A stretch of DNA of 14,894 bases from Parachlamydiales bacterium (GTDB lineage: Bacteria; Chlamydiota; Chlamydiia; Chlamydiales; SM23-39): the NCBI GenBank assembly GCA_003151315.1, contig PLXF01000131.1, positions 1-14,894 on the forward strand. The letters are read 5' to 3'. The notes beneath the pieces were generated by a model, which searched no databases, had not been told where the DNA came from, and saw only the letters and a program-made list of their open reading frames with translations. Of the stretch, positions 1 through 7,329 are shown piece after piece (the first letter of the stretch is position 1; every line of letters begins with the position of its first letter). Made by a program: the position numbers and the translations under genes.

Positions 1-717
1 CATGTCGGTGACCTCTTCGGGGCGCTCGTCGATGAGGAGGACAATGAGGATGACCTCGGGATTGTTGATCTCAATCGCATTAGCGATGCTTTGCATCAGA
101 ACCGTTTTACCCGATTTTGGCGGGGCGACGATCATGGCGCGCTGCCCTTTACCAATGGGGGCTGCGAGATCGAGGACTCGGGTGGAGAGTTTGTCTCTGC
201 TTGTCTCCATGACGAGCCGTTTATTGGGATAGAGGGGGGTCAAGTTTTCAAAAAGGACCCGATCTTTTGTCTCTTCAAAGGTTTTATTGTTGATCCGGTC
301 CACTTTGAGCATCGCAAAGTATTTCTCTTTGTCTTTGGGCGAGCGGATCGAACCGTATAGGGTGTCCCCTTTGCGCAAATCGAAACGGCGGATTTGGGCG
401 GGAGAGACGTAGATATCTTCGGCGGAAGGGAGGTAGTTGTAGGTAGGGGATCGAAGAAACCCGAAACCGTCGGGGAGAACTTCGAGAACTCCTTCGCCGT
501 AGAGGACCTCGTTGGGCCGTTCGGAGATTGTTTTTACGATTTCGAAAACCACACCTGATTTAGTGAGGGAGGCTGTGTGGCGCAGGCCGATGTTGCGGGC
601 GTAGGTTTGCAATTGATCGATGGTCATCCGCTGCAAATCGGAAATTTTTGTTACTTTTTCAAAATCGGGGGGTAGCTGTTCTTGGCCGTGGTGTTCGGTC
701 TGTTGCTCGTGACTCAT
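1..717 (-). CDS. rho: Transcription termination factor Rho, N-terminal part (cut by window edge)
   Basis: Rho is a hexameric RNA-dependent ATPase/helicase that ends transcription at factor-dependent sites in the cytoplasm. The frame reads 239 residues from the ATG at 717 down to the window edge, so a bit more than half of a usual Rho of roughly 420-460 residues is present. An acidic, Gln/His-rich leader (1-20) precedes the helical N-terminal domain (about 23-70, KISDLQRMTIDQLQTYAR). The cold-shock-like RNA-binding domain follows, with GEGVLEVLPDGFGFLR at 75-89, holding the RNP1-type DGFGFL. The ATPase core begins near 160 and has the Walker A sequence PPKSGKT at 199-205 and LIDERPEEVTDM at the cut end. 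Its ATG shares four bases (ATGA) with the coaE stop, implying translational coupling at the end of the sppA-polA-coaE-rho run. The C-terminal half lies outside the window. Confidence 0.97.
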   Translation of the reverse strand, partial: MSHEQQTEHHGQEQLPPDFEKVTKISDLQRMTIDQLQTYARNIGLRHTASLTKSGVVFEIVKTISERPNEVLYGEGVLEVLPDGFGFLRSPTYNYLPSAEDIYVSPAQIRRFDLRKGDTLYGSIRSPKDKEKYFAMLKVDRINNKTFEETKDRVLFENLTPLYPNKRLVMETSRDKLSTRVLDLAAPIGKGQRAMIVAPPKSGKTVLMQSIANAIEINNPEVILIVLLIDERPEEVTDM

Positions 718-1328
718 GAAAATTGGCTCTCCTTGTGAAGAATAGAATTGAGTTTGAGGACCTCTTGGCGCAACTGCGCTAGCGATCCGTTATTGGTCAA
801 AATATAATCGGCTTTTTTAGCTTTTAACGTAGGGTTTGCCTGACGGCTCATGCGTCGATCATATTCATGGGGTTGAAATCCGGCTTGCTCAAATCGGGCT
901 TTCGCGATCTGTTCGTCGGCAAGTACGGCGACTATCACGTCGTAGGCATCCTCCGCCCCTATTTCATATAGGAGGGGGATTTCGGCTACGAATAGGGTAT
1001 ACCGGTCGGCCTCGCAAGCTCTCTTATAGTGCTCTTCAATCTCATTAAGCACCGCAGGATGCAAAAGCCTTTCAAGAGCCTCTAGCTGATGCGGGTTTTG
1101 GAAAACCTTTTCAGCGAGTTTTCGGCGGCTAATCATTCCGTCTTCGAGAATTTCAGGGCCGAATAATTGGAGGACTTGTTGACCTAGGTTTGTTTTTGAA
1201 GAGAGCTGTTTGTGGACAATCGCATCGGCGCTGACCACATAGGCTCCTAGTTCCTGAAAGAACTGGCAAACGGCCGATTTTCCGCTTGCAACTCCACCCG
1301 TGATAGCGATTTTCTTTAACTTTAACAT
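714..1328 (-). CDS. coaE: Dephospho-CoA kinase
   Basis: CoaE phosphorylates the 3'-OH of the ribose in dephospho-CoA using ATP, the last step of coenzyme A synthesis, in the cytosol. The 204-residue length is normal for the family. The P-loop GGVASGKS sits at residues 11-18, right after the first beta strand. The ADAIVHKQL segment near 34-42 is in the acidic substrate/metal region, and VAEIPLLYEIGAE matches the family's PLL(F/Y)E signature. I chose the ATG at 1328; a TTG three codons upstream (1337) would also be in frame but lies deeper in polA. GGGGAG just upstream is a possible but very closely spaced ribosome binding site. The start overlaps the polA stop by 7 nt and the stop overlaps the rho start by 4 nt, so expression is probably coupled to both neighbours. 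coaE between polA and rho is typical chlamydial order. Confidence 0.95.
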   Translation of the reverse strand: MLKLKKIAITGGVASGKSAVCQFFQELGAYVVSADAIVHKQLSSKTNLGQQVLQLFGPEILEDGMISRRKLAEKVFQNPHQLEALERLLHPAVLNEIEEHYKRACEADRYTLFVAEIPLLYEIGAEDAYDVIVAVLADEQIAKARFEQAGFQPHEYDRRMSRQANPTLKAKKADYILTNNGSLAQLRQEVLKLNSILHKESQFS

Positions 1329-3997
1329 TCTCCCCAATTTTTGCCAACGGCTATGTGAGTTTCTATAGGGACGGAGAGCTTCATTACCCGTTCCATTTTT
1401 TCTTTGACAAGCTCTTTAAAAGAGGGGATTTCTCCATCGGGAATTTCAAATATTAATTCATCATGGATCTGAAGGATCATCTTCCCTTCTAGCGCTCTCT
1501 TTTTTATTTCTTTGTCGATTTCGATCATCGCTATTTTGATTAGGTCGGCAGCAGTTCCTTGCAAAGGTGTATTGACTGCGAGCCGCTCTGCTGCGGCGCG
1601 GATCATCGGATTTTTATTGTGAATTTCAGGGATAGGGCGTTGGCGTCCTGTGAGGGTTGAAGAGGCCCCCGTTTTTCTAACGAGCTCTTTAGACGTTTCT
1701 AGATAACCGAGCACATGGGGGTATCTTTCAAAATATTTTTTAATGAAATCGGAGGCTTGGGGGATTGTGATATTTAATTGGCGAGAGAGGGCAAAGGGGC
1801 CTTGTCCATAGAGAATCCCGAAATTAACCGTTTTGGCTTGAGATCTCATATCGGGCGTCACAAGGCCAATTGGCATATCGAAGACAAGCGAGGCGGTGTG
1901 GGTATGGATATCTTCGCCTGAGCGGAAAGCGTGGAGCAGTTCGGGGTCTTTACTAAAGTGGGCCAATAGCCGCAGTTCGATTTGGGAATAGTCGGCGCCG
2001 AGGTAGCTCCACCCCTCTTTTTGGGGCTTGAAACATCTGCGGATGGCGAGCCCTTCTGGACTGCGAATGGGGATGTTTTGCAGATTGGGATCTTGGCAAG
2101 AAAGGCGCCCTGTCGCTGCGACCGACTGGTTGAAGGTGCAGTGGATTCTCCCTGTCTGGGGATTGATTAAAAGGGGAAGGGTGTCCACATAGGTGGAGCG
2201 GAGTTTTTCGAGAGTCCGGTAATTGAGAATCTGTTGGACGAGGGGGTGTTCGTCTGCGAGTTCTTCTAAAACGTCGGCGCTGGTCGAATATTCGCCCCCT
2301 TTTTTTCGGGGCGGTTTGAGTTGCAGCTTTTCAAATAGGATGGCGCTGAGCTGCTTGGGGGAGTTGAGGTTAAATTCTTCTCCCACTGCCTGAAAAATGG
2401 TTTCCTTGAGTGCACTGATCCCTGAGAGGAGGAGTTTTCCGTGCATACGGATCATTTCGACGTCGAGATAAATGCCGGTTCGTTCCATTTGCGCTAAGAT
2501 GGGAAGGAGCGGCAATTCAATATCGGTGAGGATTTTTTTTAGTTTTTTCTCCTCTAGTTCCTCTTCAAAGACCTCTTTGAGTCGGGACGTGTAATCCACA
2601 TCTTCGCAGCAGTACTCTTGCACTTTTTCTATGGGGACTTCCTTGAGGGTGATCTGATTTTTCCCTTTTCCGATCAGGTCGTCGATGGGAATTTTCACCT
2701 TTTTGAATTGATTTAATGAGAGATCGTCGAGATTGTGTTTGCGGTCTTGGGGTTGGATGAGATAGGAGGCTAAAATGGTGTCGAAACAGATGTTTTTGAG
2801 GGTGATCTCGATGTTTTGTAAGATATGGTAATCATATTTGAGATTGTGCCCATAAAAGGAAGAAGAGCTGGTAGAGAAAAAGTGTTGTAAGTGGGAAATG
2901 ATTTTTTCAGGAGGTAATCGCCCATTGACGGGGATATACCAGGCTTCTCCAGGTTCAAAACCAAATCCGATCCCGACAAGCTCCGCCGTTAAAGGGTGAA
3001 TAGCGGTGGTTTCTGTGTCTAGACAGATCTCTTTTTTTTCCGCTAAGAGTGAAAGGAGGTTTTCTAGATCTTCTTCGGTTTCGACTAAATGGTAATCCCG
3101 TTTGTTGACGGTTCTCCCTTTTTTTTGCGGTTTAGCTGCCGATTCGCCGCCTAAGTCGCGTAAAAGGGTGTTGAAGTTCATTTCATGGTAGAGTTCGGTC
3201 AGTTTTTGCGTGTCGGGAGGGGTCAGTTCGTAGAATGAGGCTTCGTGAGAGATTTCAATATGGGTCTGCAGAGTGGCAAGTTCCCGACTCATCAGAGCGA
3301 TCTCTCTGTCTTTCTTTAACGTCTCTTGCTTTTTCTCCCCTTTTACTTTTTCGGGGTGCTCTAAAATGGCATCGAGAGTGCCAAATTGCTGCAGAAGGGA
3401 CGAGGCGGTTTTGGGGCCGAATCCTTCGAGACCGGGGATATTATCCGAGCTATCTCCCATGATGGCGAGTAGATCGAGCATCTGGTCGGGACGGACGCCA
3501 AAGAGCTCTTCCACTTTTTTTGCGTCGACGAGAAGGTTGTCTTTGTGGGCGTGAATGATGTAGATCTGGTCATTCACGAGCTGCATCAGGTCTTTATCGC
3601 TAGAGCAGATAAACACTTTAGCTCCCTGTTTTTCGGCCCAAAGAGCGATGCTAGCCATGCTGTCATCCGCTTCGACCCCTTCGACGCATAAGGTGGGGAT
3701 CCCTGAGCGCGCGCAAAAATCGTAAGCCCAGTCGAATTGGGGAAAAAGATCTTCGGGAGCCCCTTTGCGATGCATCTTGTATTCGGCATAGACGGCTTGC
3801 CTCGATTTTTTATTGTCGGGTCCATCGAAGACGCAAATCAGATGACTCGGTGAAAAATCTTTAATGATTTTCTGCACGGAGCGGATGAACCCATACAATG
3901 CGCTTGTCGATTGCCCTTTACCATTGGTCATAGGTCCGATCGCATAATAGGAGCGGAAGAGAAAATTGACCGCATCGAGGATGTAGATTGTGTCCAT
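1322..3997 (-). CDS. polA: DNA polymerase I with 5'-3' exonuclease, proofreading and polymerase domains
   Basis: DNA polymerase I fills gaps, removes RNA primers and takes part in repair. The 891-residue protein has the full three-domain plan. The 5'-3' exonuclease/FEN domain (about 1-285) carries VEGVEADD (105-112), CSSDKDLMQL (131-140) and GDSSDNIPG (181-189). The 3'-5' exonuclease (about 300-480) keeps its metal ligands: DTET at 327-330, N385...D389 in GHNLKYD, and Y462...D466. The polymerase domain has motif A DYSQIE (669-674), motif B R718...K722...F726...Y730 and motif C HDE (845-847), so all catalytic residues are visible. F726 matches the Phe of E. coli Pol I that disfavours dideoxynucleotides. 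The start is the ATG at 3997, two bases after the sppA stop. An in-frame extension to 4132 starts at a non-ATG codon inside sppA and gives no family-like sequence. There is no clear Shine-Dalgarno, so it probably relies on coupling to sppA. Confidence 0.97.
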   Translation of the reverse strand: MDTIYILDAVNFLFRSYYAIGPMTNGKGQSTSALYGFIRSVQKIIKDFSPSHLICVFDGPDNKKSRQAVYAEYKMHRKGAPEDLFPQFDWAYDFCARSGIPTLCVEGVEADDSMASIALWAEKQGAKVFICSSDKDLMQLVNDQIYIIHAHKDNLLVDAKKVEELFGVRPDQMLDLLAIMGDSSDNIPGLEGFGPKTASSLLQQFGTLDAILEHPEKVKGEKKQETLKKDREIALMSRELATLQTHIEISHEASFYELTPPDTQKLTELYHEMNFNTLLRDLGGESAAKPQKKGRTVNKRDYHLVETEEDLENLLSLLAEKKEICLDTETTAIHPLTAELVGIGFGFEPGEAWYIPVNGRLPPEKIISHLQHFFSTSSSSFYGHNLKYDYHILQNIEITLKNICFDTILASYLIQPQDRKHNLDDLSLNQFKKVKIPIDDLIGKGKNQITLKEVPIEKVQEYCCEDVDYTSRLKEVFEEELEEKKLKKILTDIELPLLPILAQMERTGIYLDVEMIRMHGKLLLSGISALKETIFQAVGEEFNLNSPKQLSAILFEKLQLKPPRKKGGEYSTSADVLEELADEHPLVQQILNYRTLEKLRSTYVDTLPLLINPQTGRIHCTFNQSVAATGRLSCQDPNLQNIPIRSPEGLAIRRCFKPQKEGWSYLGADYSQIELRLLAHFSKDPELLHAFRSGEDIHTHTASLVFDMPIGLVTPDMRSQAKTVNFGILYGQGPFALSRQLNITIPQASDFIKKYFERYPHVLGYLETSKELVRKTGASSTLTGRQRPIPEIHNKNPMIRAAAERLAVNTPLQGTAADLIKIAMIEIDKEIKKRALEGKMILQIHDELIFEIPDGEIPSFKELVKEKMERVMKLSVPIETHIAVGKNWGEC

Positions 3998-3999
3998 TT

Positions 4000-5049
4000 T
4001 TAGTTGAGAGCCGGTTCGTAGATGTAGGAAAATTGATCGCAGGTCGTTCGGAGCTTTTGACCGGCCAGATTGTGTGTATGTTCGACTTTTCCGTTGAAGA
4101 GTGGAGATTGAGCCGATAAGAGGGCCGTCCAATCGTGACGGGGTTTCAATTCCACAACTTGATACGGTTTTGTTGGGTCGATTTTAGCCTCTTCGATCAA
4201 TGCGGCGAGCGCTTGTGAGTAGGTGGCATTGGGGGTGTCGATGTAGCCGATTTGAGCCGCTTTGGGGCCATCGAAAACTTGCGCGCCATATTCTTGAATC
4301 AGTTTTACTCGATCGACTTGGGGACGATTGGTCGTAACGATATCGACAAATTGTCCATACAGGAAAGCGAGGATTGCGCGCAAAGAGGCGTCCTCATTTT
4401 CTCTCCATGTGCGGAACGGATTTAGCATGTCTTTATCGATCCCTTGTGTGAGCGTTTCCGATTCGATTCCGAGCGATTGCATCGCTTTAGAGACATTGAA
4501 AAAAGGGCCGATGACTACACCGATTGAGCCAATTACGCTAGGAGGGCTGGCAAAAATGTGGTCGGCGCAAGAGGCAATATACATCCCTCCCGAAGCGCAC
4601 ATCCCATCTACATAAGCATAAATAGGGGTTTTGTAGGTTTCTTTATAGGACTTGAGCATGCGGTAGATATTATCTGCATCGGTAATGGTTCCTCCTGGTG
4701 TATTGATATGGAGGAGTATCCCTTTTACCCGATTGCCGCTTAATGGGGCTGTGTGGGAATTGAGGAGTATATTTTCGATCGTCTCCGCATTCATCCCGAG
4801 CTCGCCGATAATTCCATGGATATTGATTCGTAAAAGGGCGGGGGAAGAGGAGAGGAGGTACTCTCGGTGGCCGTTGAGATCTGGTAGGATGTTCAACTCT
4901 GTTTTTTCTTCAAATCCTTTCGGAGGAGAGATGATCGAATAGAGAATTGAGATCGCCAGAAGGGCTAAAAAAATCCCGAAGATGGCGAAAAAACAGCGGG
5001 TAAAGCTCCGCAATGAAGAGACAAAGATCGATTCTCGTGCAATTTCCAT
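4000..5049 (-). CDS. sppA: S49-family membrane protease (SppA/SohB type)
   Basis: This is a serine peptidase of the S49 clan, which cleaves signal peptides and other membrane-associated fragments at the outer face of the inner membrane. The 349-residue protein has one N-terminal membrane anchor (about 17-40) after a short positively charged tail, then a single protease domain. The likely nucleophile is S153 in GMCASGGMYIA, and the likely Lys base is K206 in GIDKDMLNPFR. This Ser/Lys spacing fits single-domain SppA (Bacillus type) rather than the double-length E. coli SppA. NTPGG (116-120) and IGSIGVV (173-179) are further family signatures. The chlamydial counterpart is commonly annotated sohB, which is why the name is not certain. 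It is the first gene of the run through polA, coaE and rho, and its promoter should lie in the 60-nt gap shared with the divergent channel gene. Confidence 0.93.
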   Translation of the reverse strand: MEIARESIFVSSLRSFTRCFFAIFGIFLALLAISILYSIISPPKGFEEKTELNILPDLNGHREYLLSSSPALLRINIHGIIGELGMNAETIENILLNSHTAPLSGNRVKGILLHINTPGGTITDADNIYRMLKSYKETYKTPIYAYVDGMCASGGMYIASCADHIFASPPSVIGSIGVVIGPFFNVSKAMQSLGIESETLTQGIDKDMLNPFRTWRENEDASLRAILAFLYGQFVDIVTTNRPQVDRVKLIQEYGAQVFDGPKAAQIGYIDTPNATYSQALAALIEEAKIDPTKPYQVVELKPRHDWTALLSAQSPLFNGKVEHTHNLAGQKLRTTCDQFSYIYEPALN

Positions 5050-5109
5050 GGAAAAAAGGCCCTGTTTTAGGTATTGTTATAGAGAATCATAACGGATATC
5101 GCTCCTTTG
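5050..5109. promoter_or_regulatory. Divergent intergenic gap between sppA and the MscS-family gene
   Basis: This 60-nt gap separates two genes that point away from each other, so promoters for both should lie here or reach into coding sequence. Reading toward sppA, TTATGA followed after 17 nt by TAAAAC is a weak sigma-70-like pair. Toward the channel gene, TATAGA within TTGTTATAGAG could be a -10 element but no good -35 is visible. There is no strong Shine-Dalgarno before either start. The location argument is sound; the individual boxes are guesses. Confidence 0.3.
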
Positions 5110-6192
5110 ATGCAAAGCTTTGAATGGAATCAGATCTTATCGGCCCATCCCTACTTGATTGAAATAGCGATCGTTTCTGTTTTGGTTTTGGTTTCTAATT
5201 TTGTTTTTAAACGATTCCTGAAGAGGGCTAAGGCAAAATCAGATTCTGAGGAGAAAAGGCGCTGGATTTTTCTCGATGCCGTCATTCTTCGTCCGATTCA
5301 AGCGATTTTGTGGATCGTATTTATTTTTTTCTTGCTCCAGTTGCCCATTAAAATATTCAAGCTGGAGGGCAGTTTTGCCTTTATTCCTATTCTGCGCGAT
5401 GCGGGAATTATCATTTGTATCGGCTGGCTTTGTTTACGATGGAAAACAGCTTTTTACCAATCTGTTCTCGAAAAGCGGGCCAAAGGGAAAATTGCGTTAG
5501 ATCCTGCCTCTATGGAGCTCGTGAATAAATTATTTACGATCGCCGTGATTTTTTTAACGTTGATTCTCTTTATGCAAGCGCTGGGCGTAAACGTTGTCCC
5601 TCTGATCACGTTTGGTGGGATTGGAGCTGCCGCGATTGGATTTGCGAGTAAAGATGTGTTTGCTAATTTTTTTGGCGGATTAATGCTCAACCTGACGCGC
5701 CCTTTTTCTCTTAACGATTTGATTGAATTGCCAGAAAAAAAGATTATGGGGCATGTCGAAACAGTTGGTTGGTATCTAACGGTTCTTCGCGATATGCAGA
5801 AAAAGCCGATTTATGTTCCCAATAGCGTGTTTTCTAGCGAATTAGTGATCAATCAATCCCGAATGACCCATCGGCGAATTGAGGAAACGATAGGTCTTAA
5901 ATTCTCTGATTTTGAGAAGTGTCAGCAAATTGTTGAAGCCGTTCGCCATTTATTTGATTCTCATGCGGAAATTGATCACCGCTTGCCTATTAATGTTTAC
6001 GCCAGGACATTAGCCGCCGCTGGAATTGAATTGGAGGTCAACGCTTACACAGTGACTACCCGATATGATGAATTCATGGTTCTAAAGCAAAAAATTCTGC
6101 TAGATATATGCCGATTAGTGGAAGAGCAAAGTAACGGCTTTTCCAATCCTACAATCTGTGTTGAGACGCGAAATATCGCCGAGTCTAAATAA
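5110..6192 (+). CDS. MscS-family small-conductance mechanosensitive channel
   Basis: Channels of this family open when membrane tension rises and release solutes during osmotic downshock. The 360-residue protein has hydrophobic membrane segments at about 15-34, 61-80, 94-110 and 139-158. The pore-lining helix follows at about 165-195 (FGGIGAAAIGFASKDVFANF and onward), with the Gly/Ala-rich packing typical of MscS TM3. The beta domain (about 196-255) contains the family signatures GHVETVGWYLTVLRD and IYVPNSVF, and a mixed alpha/beta C-terminal domain ends the protein. With about five membrane segments it is slightly larger than E. coli MscS (286 residues). The start is the ATG at 5110; a TTG directly before it adds one residue. 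The gene diverges from sppA and is followed by a long gene-poor stretch. Which MscS paralogue it is cannot be decided here. Confidence 0.93.
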   Translation: MQSFEWNQILSAHPYLIEIAIVSVLVLVSNFVFKRFLKRAKAKSDSEEKRRWIFLDAVILRPIQAILWIVFIFFLLQLPIKIFKLEGSFAFIPILRDAGIIICIGWLCLRWKTAFYQSVLEKRAKGKIALDPASMELVNKLFTIAVIFLTLILFMQALGVNVVPLITFGGIGAAAIGFASKDVFANFFGGLMLNLTRPFSLNDLIELPEKKIMGHVETVGWYLTVLRDMQKKPIYVPNSVFSSELVINQSRMTHRRIEETIGLKFSDFEKCQQIVEAVRHLFDSHAEIDHRLPINVYARTLAAAGIELEVNAYTVTTRYDEFMVLKQKILLDICRLVEEQSNGFSNPTICVETRNIAESK

Positions 6193-6531
6193 CTTTAAAT
6201 TTTTAACCACAGAGAAGAGAGAGCTCACAGAGAAAGAGGAGCGGGATCGGTTTTTCTCTGTGATTAAAAATAGATCTCTTGCGTAACCCTTTTTTGCCAT
6301 TTTCATAATTTCCACACTTGTTTAAAAATTTCTCTTGCTTTCAGCGGCGTGTTTTTTCATCAGCGCCGAGATAATTGCCGAGACGCTGAGATCGCCGAGG
6401 GAAAAATCGGGGCCTTGCCCGAAGGAAGAGAGAAATCATTGTCGATCAAATAGTTCGGTCTTTTGCTTGCAATACACATTGAAATTCAATAGCAGCACCC
6501 AAGATCTTGTGTCTAAGGTGTTGGATCTTGA
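6193..6531. other. Gene-poor intergenic tract with short repeats
   Basis: This 339-nt stretch after the channel gene has no coding frame I believe. Its first part holds an inverted repeat (separate entry). Around 6365-6400 GCCGAG occurs three times within about 40 nt, interleaved with GACGCTGAGATC. Just before the MITE-like element GATCTTG occurs twice (6503-6509 and 6524-6530). The combination of an ACCACAGAGAA motif and a GCCGAGA...GCCGAGG motif resembles short intergenic repeat families I recall from other genomes, but that is memory, not a search. Short frames here (for example 6335-6544) start at TTG and look like no protein family. Confidence 0.5.
6199..6271. repeat. Inverted repeat downstream of the MscS-family gene
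   Basis: Arms at 6199-6216 and 6254-6271 pair over 18 positions with one mismatch (6207); the sequence is ATTTTTAA(C/T)CACAGAGAA. The 9-mer CACAGAGAA is also repeated directly at 6208-6216 and 6226-6234, so the right arm could pair with either copy. The repeat begins 7 nt after the channel stop codon and could act as a bidirectional terminator or attenuator, although neither strand shows a strong T run directly after the stem. It could equally be one end of a degenerate repeat element. Confidence 0.6.
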
Positions 6532-6694
6532 TATAGTGATTTAAAATTCTATTGATAGAATCTGCTGCGGCGGCTTTGCAGCAAATTTTTCGCCTTCACT
6601 CGCGCCTTGTAATCGTACAATGGTCGCTCGTTCCAGGCAAAAAATTTGCGCAGCCTTCTTGCATATTCTATCAATAGAATTTTAAATCACTATA
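6532..6694. mobile_element. MITE-like palindromic element, 163 bp, with TA-flanked inverted ends
   Basis: The ends are a perfect 30-bp inverted repeat: 6532-6561 and 6665-6694. The outermost bases on both sides are TA, so the arms can be read as a TA target duplication plus 28-bp terminal inverted repeats beginning TAGTGATTTAAA. TA duplications are characteristic of IS630/Tc1-mariner transposases. The interior is also an imperfect palindrome about the same centre: GCAAATTTTT (6581-6590) pairs with AAAAATTTGC (6640-6649), and the middle is TTGTA-ATCG-TACAA (6607-6620). No coding frame of note lies inside and no transposase is present in the window, so this fits a non-autonomous element mobilised in trans. 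Its right end is 25 nt from the stop codon of the RING-like gene, where its RNA hairpin could end transcription. Confidence 0.8.
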
Positions 6695-6719
6695 ATAGGC
6701 ATGGAAAACTCCAGGCCTG

Positions 6720-7139
6720 TTATAGTGGTCCTTGAAAATCTGCAGGAATCAATCGATCGACGTCTTCAAAAAACTGAAGGATCGCTGGAACGTTATCGTC
6801 AAAAACCCGCTTAATTCTCTGGAGAAGTCCTGGCCAATTCGTGGCGTCTGTAATTAAGCTATCTTCCCAGTAATTGCCATGACATCTAGCCGGACAAGTA
6901 TCTTCCTCTAAAGGGGCATGTGAGTTTGCTCGCATACTTTCAAACCATCGAGCTAAACAATCTCTATGATAGCTCATATGACCAAGACTAGCTCCTGGAT
7001 GATGGGCAAATCCCCCTCTTTCATACAGATTATCGCTATAGCAAATGGCACATTCTTCCGCTGAGCGGCCCGTATAAACACTTTTAGCTAAATCTAAGGA
7101 ACATTTAGCAAGCTGACTGCAATAATTATAAATACTCAT
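6720..7139 (-). CDS. Small protein with variant RING-H2-like zinc-binding domain, possible host-directed E3 ligase
   Basis: The 139-residue product has a cysteine/histidine pattern very close to a eukaryotic RING-H2 finger. In order: C30-AI-C33, a loop with H46/H47, G53-H54, H58-x2-C61, the conserved W65, then C82-P-A-R-C86. In a standard RING-H2 the core would be C-x-H-x2-H-x2-C and end CPxC. Here the third ligand position is Leu52, the H54-H58 gap is one residue longer, and the last pair is C-x3-C, so zinc binding is plausible but atypical. The remaining C-terminal part (about 88-139) is helical and acidic and ends the protein near the MITE-like element. The start is the ATG at 7139, with AGGGG 10 nt upstream (complement of 7150-7154); a TTG at 7199 would add 20 unconvincing residues. 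Bacterial RING/U-box proteins are typically secreted effectors that recruit host E2 enzymes. No enzymatic activity can be claimed from sequence alone. Confidence 0.7.
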   Translation of the reverse strand: MSIYNYCSQLAKCSLDLAKSVYTGRSAEECAICYSDNLYERGGFAHHPGASLGHMSYHRDCLARWFESMRANSHAPLEEDTCPARCHGNYWEDSLITDATNWPGLLQRIKRVFDDNVPAILQFFEDVDRLIPADFQGPL

Positions 7140-7149
7140 ATATTTAATA

Positions 7150-7154
7150 CCCCT
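7150..7154 (-). promoter_or_regulatory. Shine-Dalgarno site deciding the start of the RING-like gene
   Basis: On the minus strand AGGGG lies 10 nt before the ATG at 7139, whereas the upstream TTG at 7199 has no purine-rich site. This favours the 139-residue reading. Confidence 0.5.
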
Positions 7155-7329
7155 ATATTGATGGTCTACAAATATAAAATTACTAAGATTAGAATGCAAA
7201 TAAAAATAAATTTTTACAATCAGATCTCCCCAAGCTGTCAGATCGTTTTGTAACTATTCAGATACTAGAGTTTGGACTAACTTCGCGCCTAAGCGTCGTA
7301 AAATCAGTCTAAACATCGAAAATTTTTAA

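Noticed and set aside
3998..4132. 45-residue N-terminal extension of DNA polymerase I
   Set aside because: It lies inside sppA coding sequence, starts at a non-ATG codon and MDTIYILDAVNF matches the normal family start.
6115..6315. Minus-strand frame of 66 codons over the end of the channel gene and the inverted repeat
   Set aside because: It overlaps the 3' end of a well-supported gene and its sequence is the translation of the CACAGAGAA repeat region.
6335..6544. Plus-strand frame of 69 codons upstream of and running into the MITE-like element
   Set aside because: It begins at TTG without a ribosome binding site, covers repeat-like DNA, ends inside the element's left arm and resembles no protein family.
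7140..7199. 20-residue extension of the RING-like protein from a TTG
   Set aside because: AGGGG 10 nt before the ATG at 7139 is the better start signal, and the extension is AT-rich and featureless.
7200..7329. Possible upstream part of the EEP remnant in the same frame
   Set aside because: The in-frame translation before the stop at 7327 shows no EEP motif; I cannot support it as coding.
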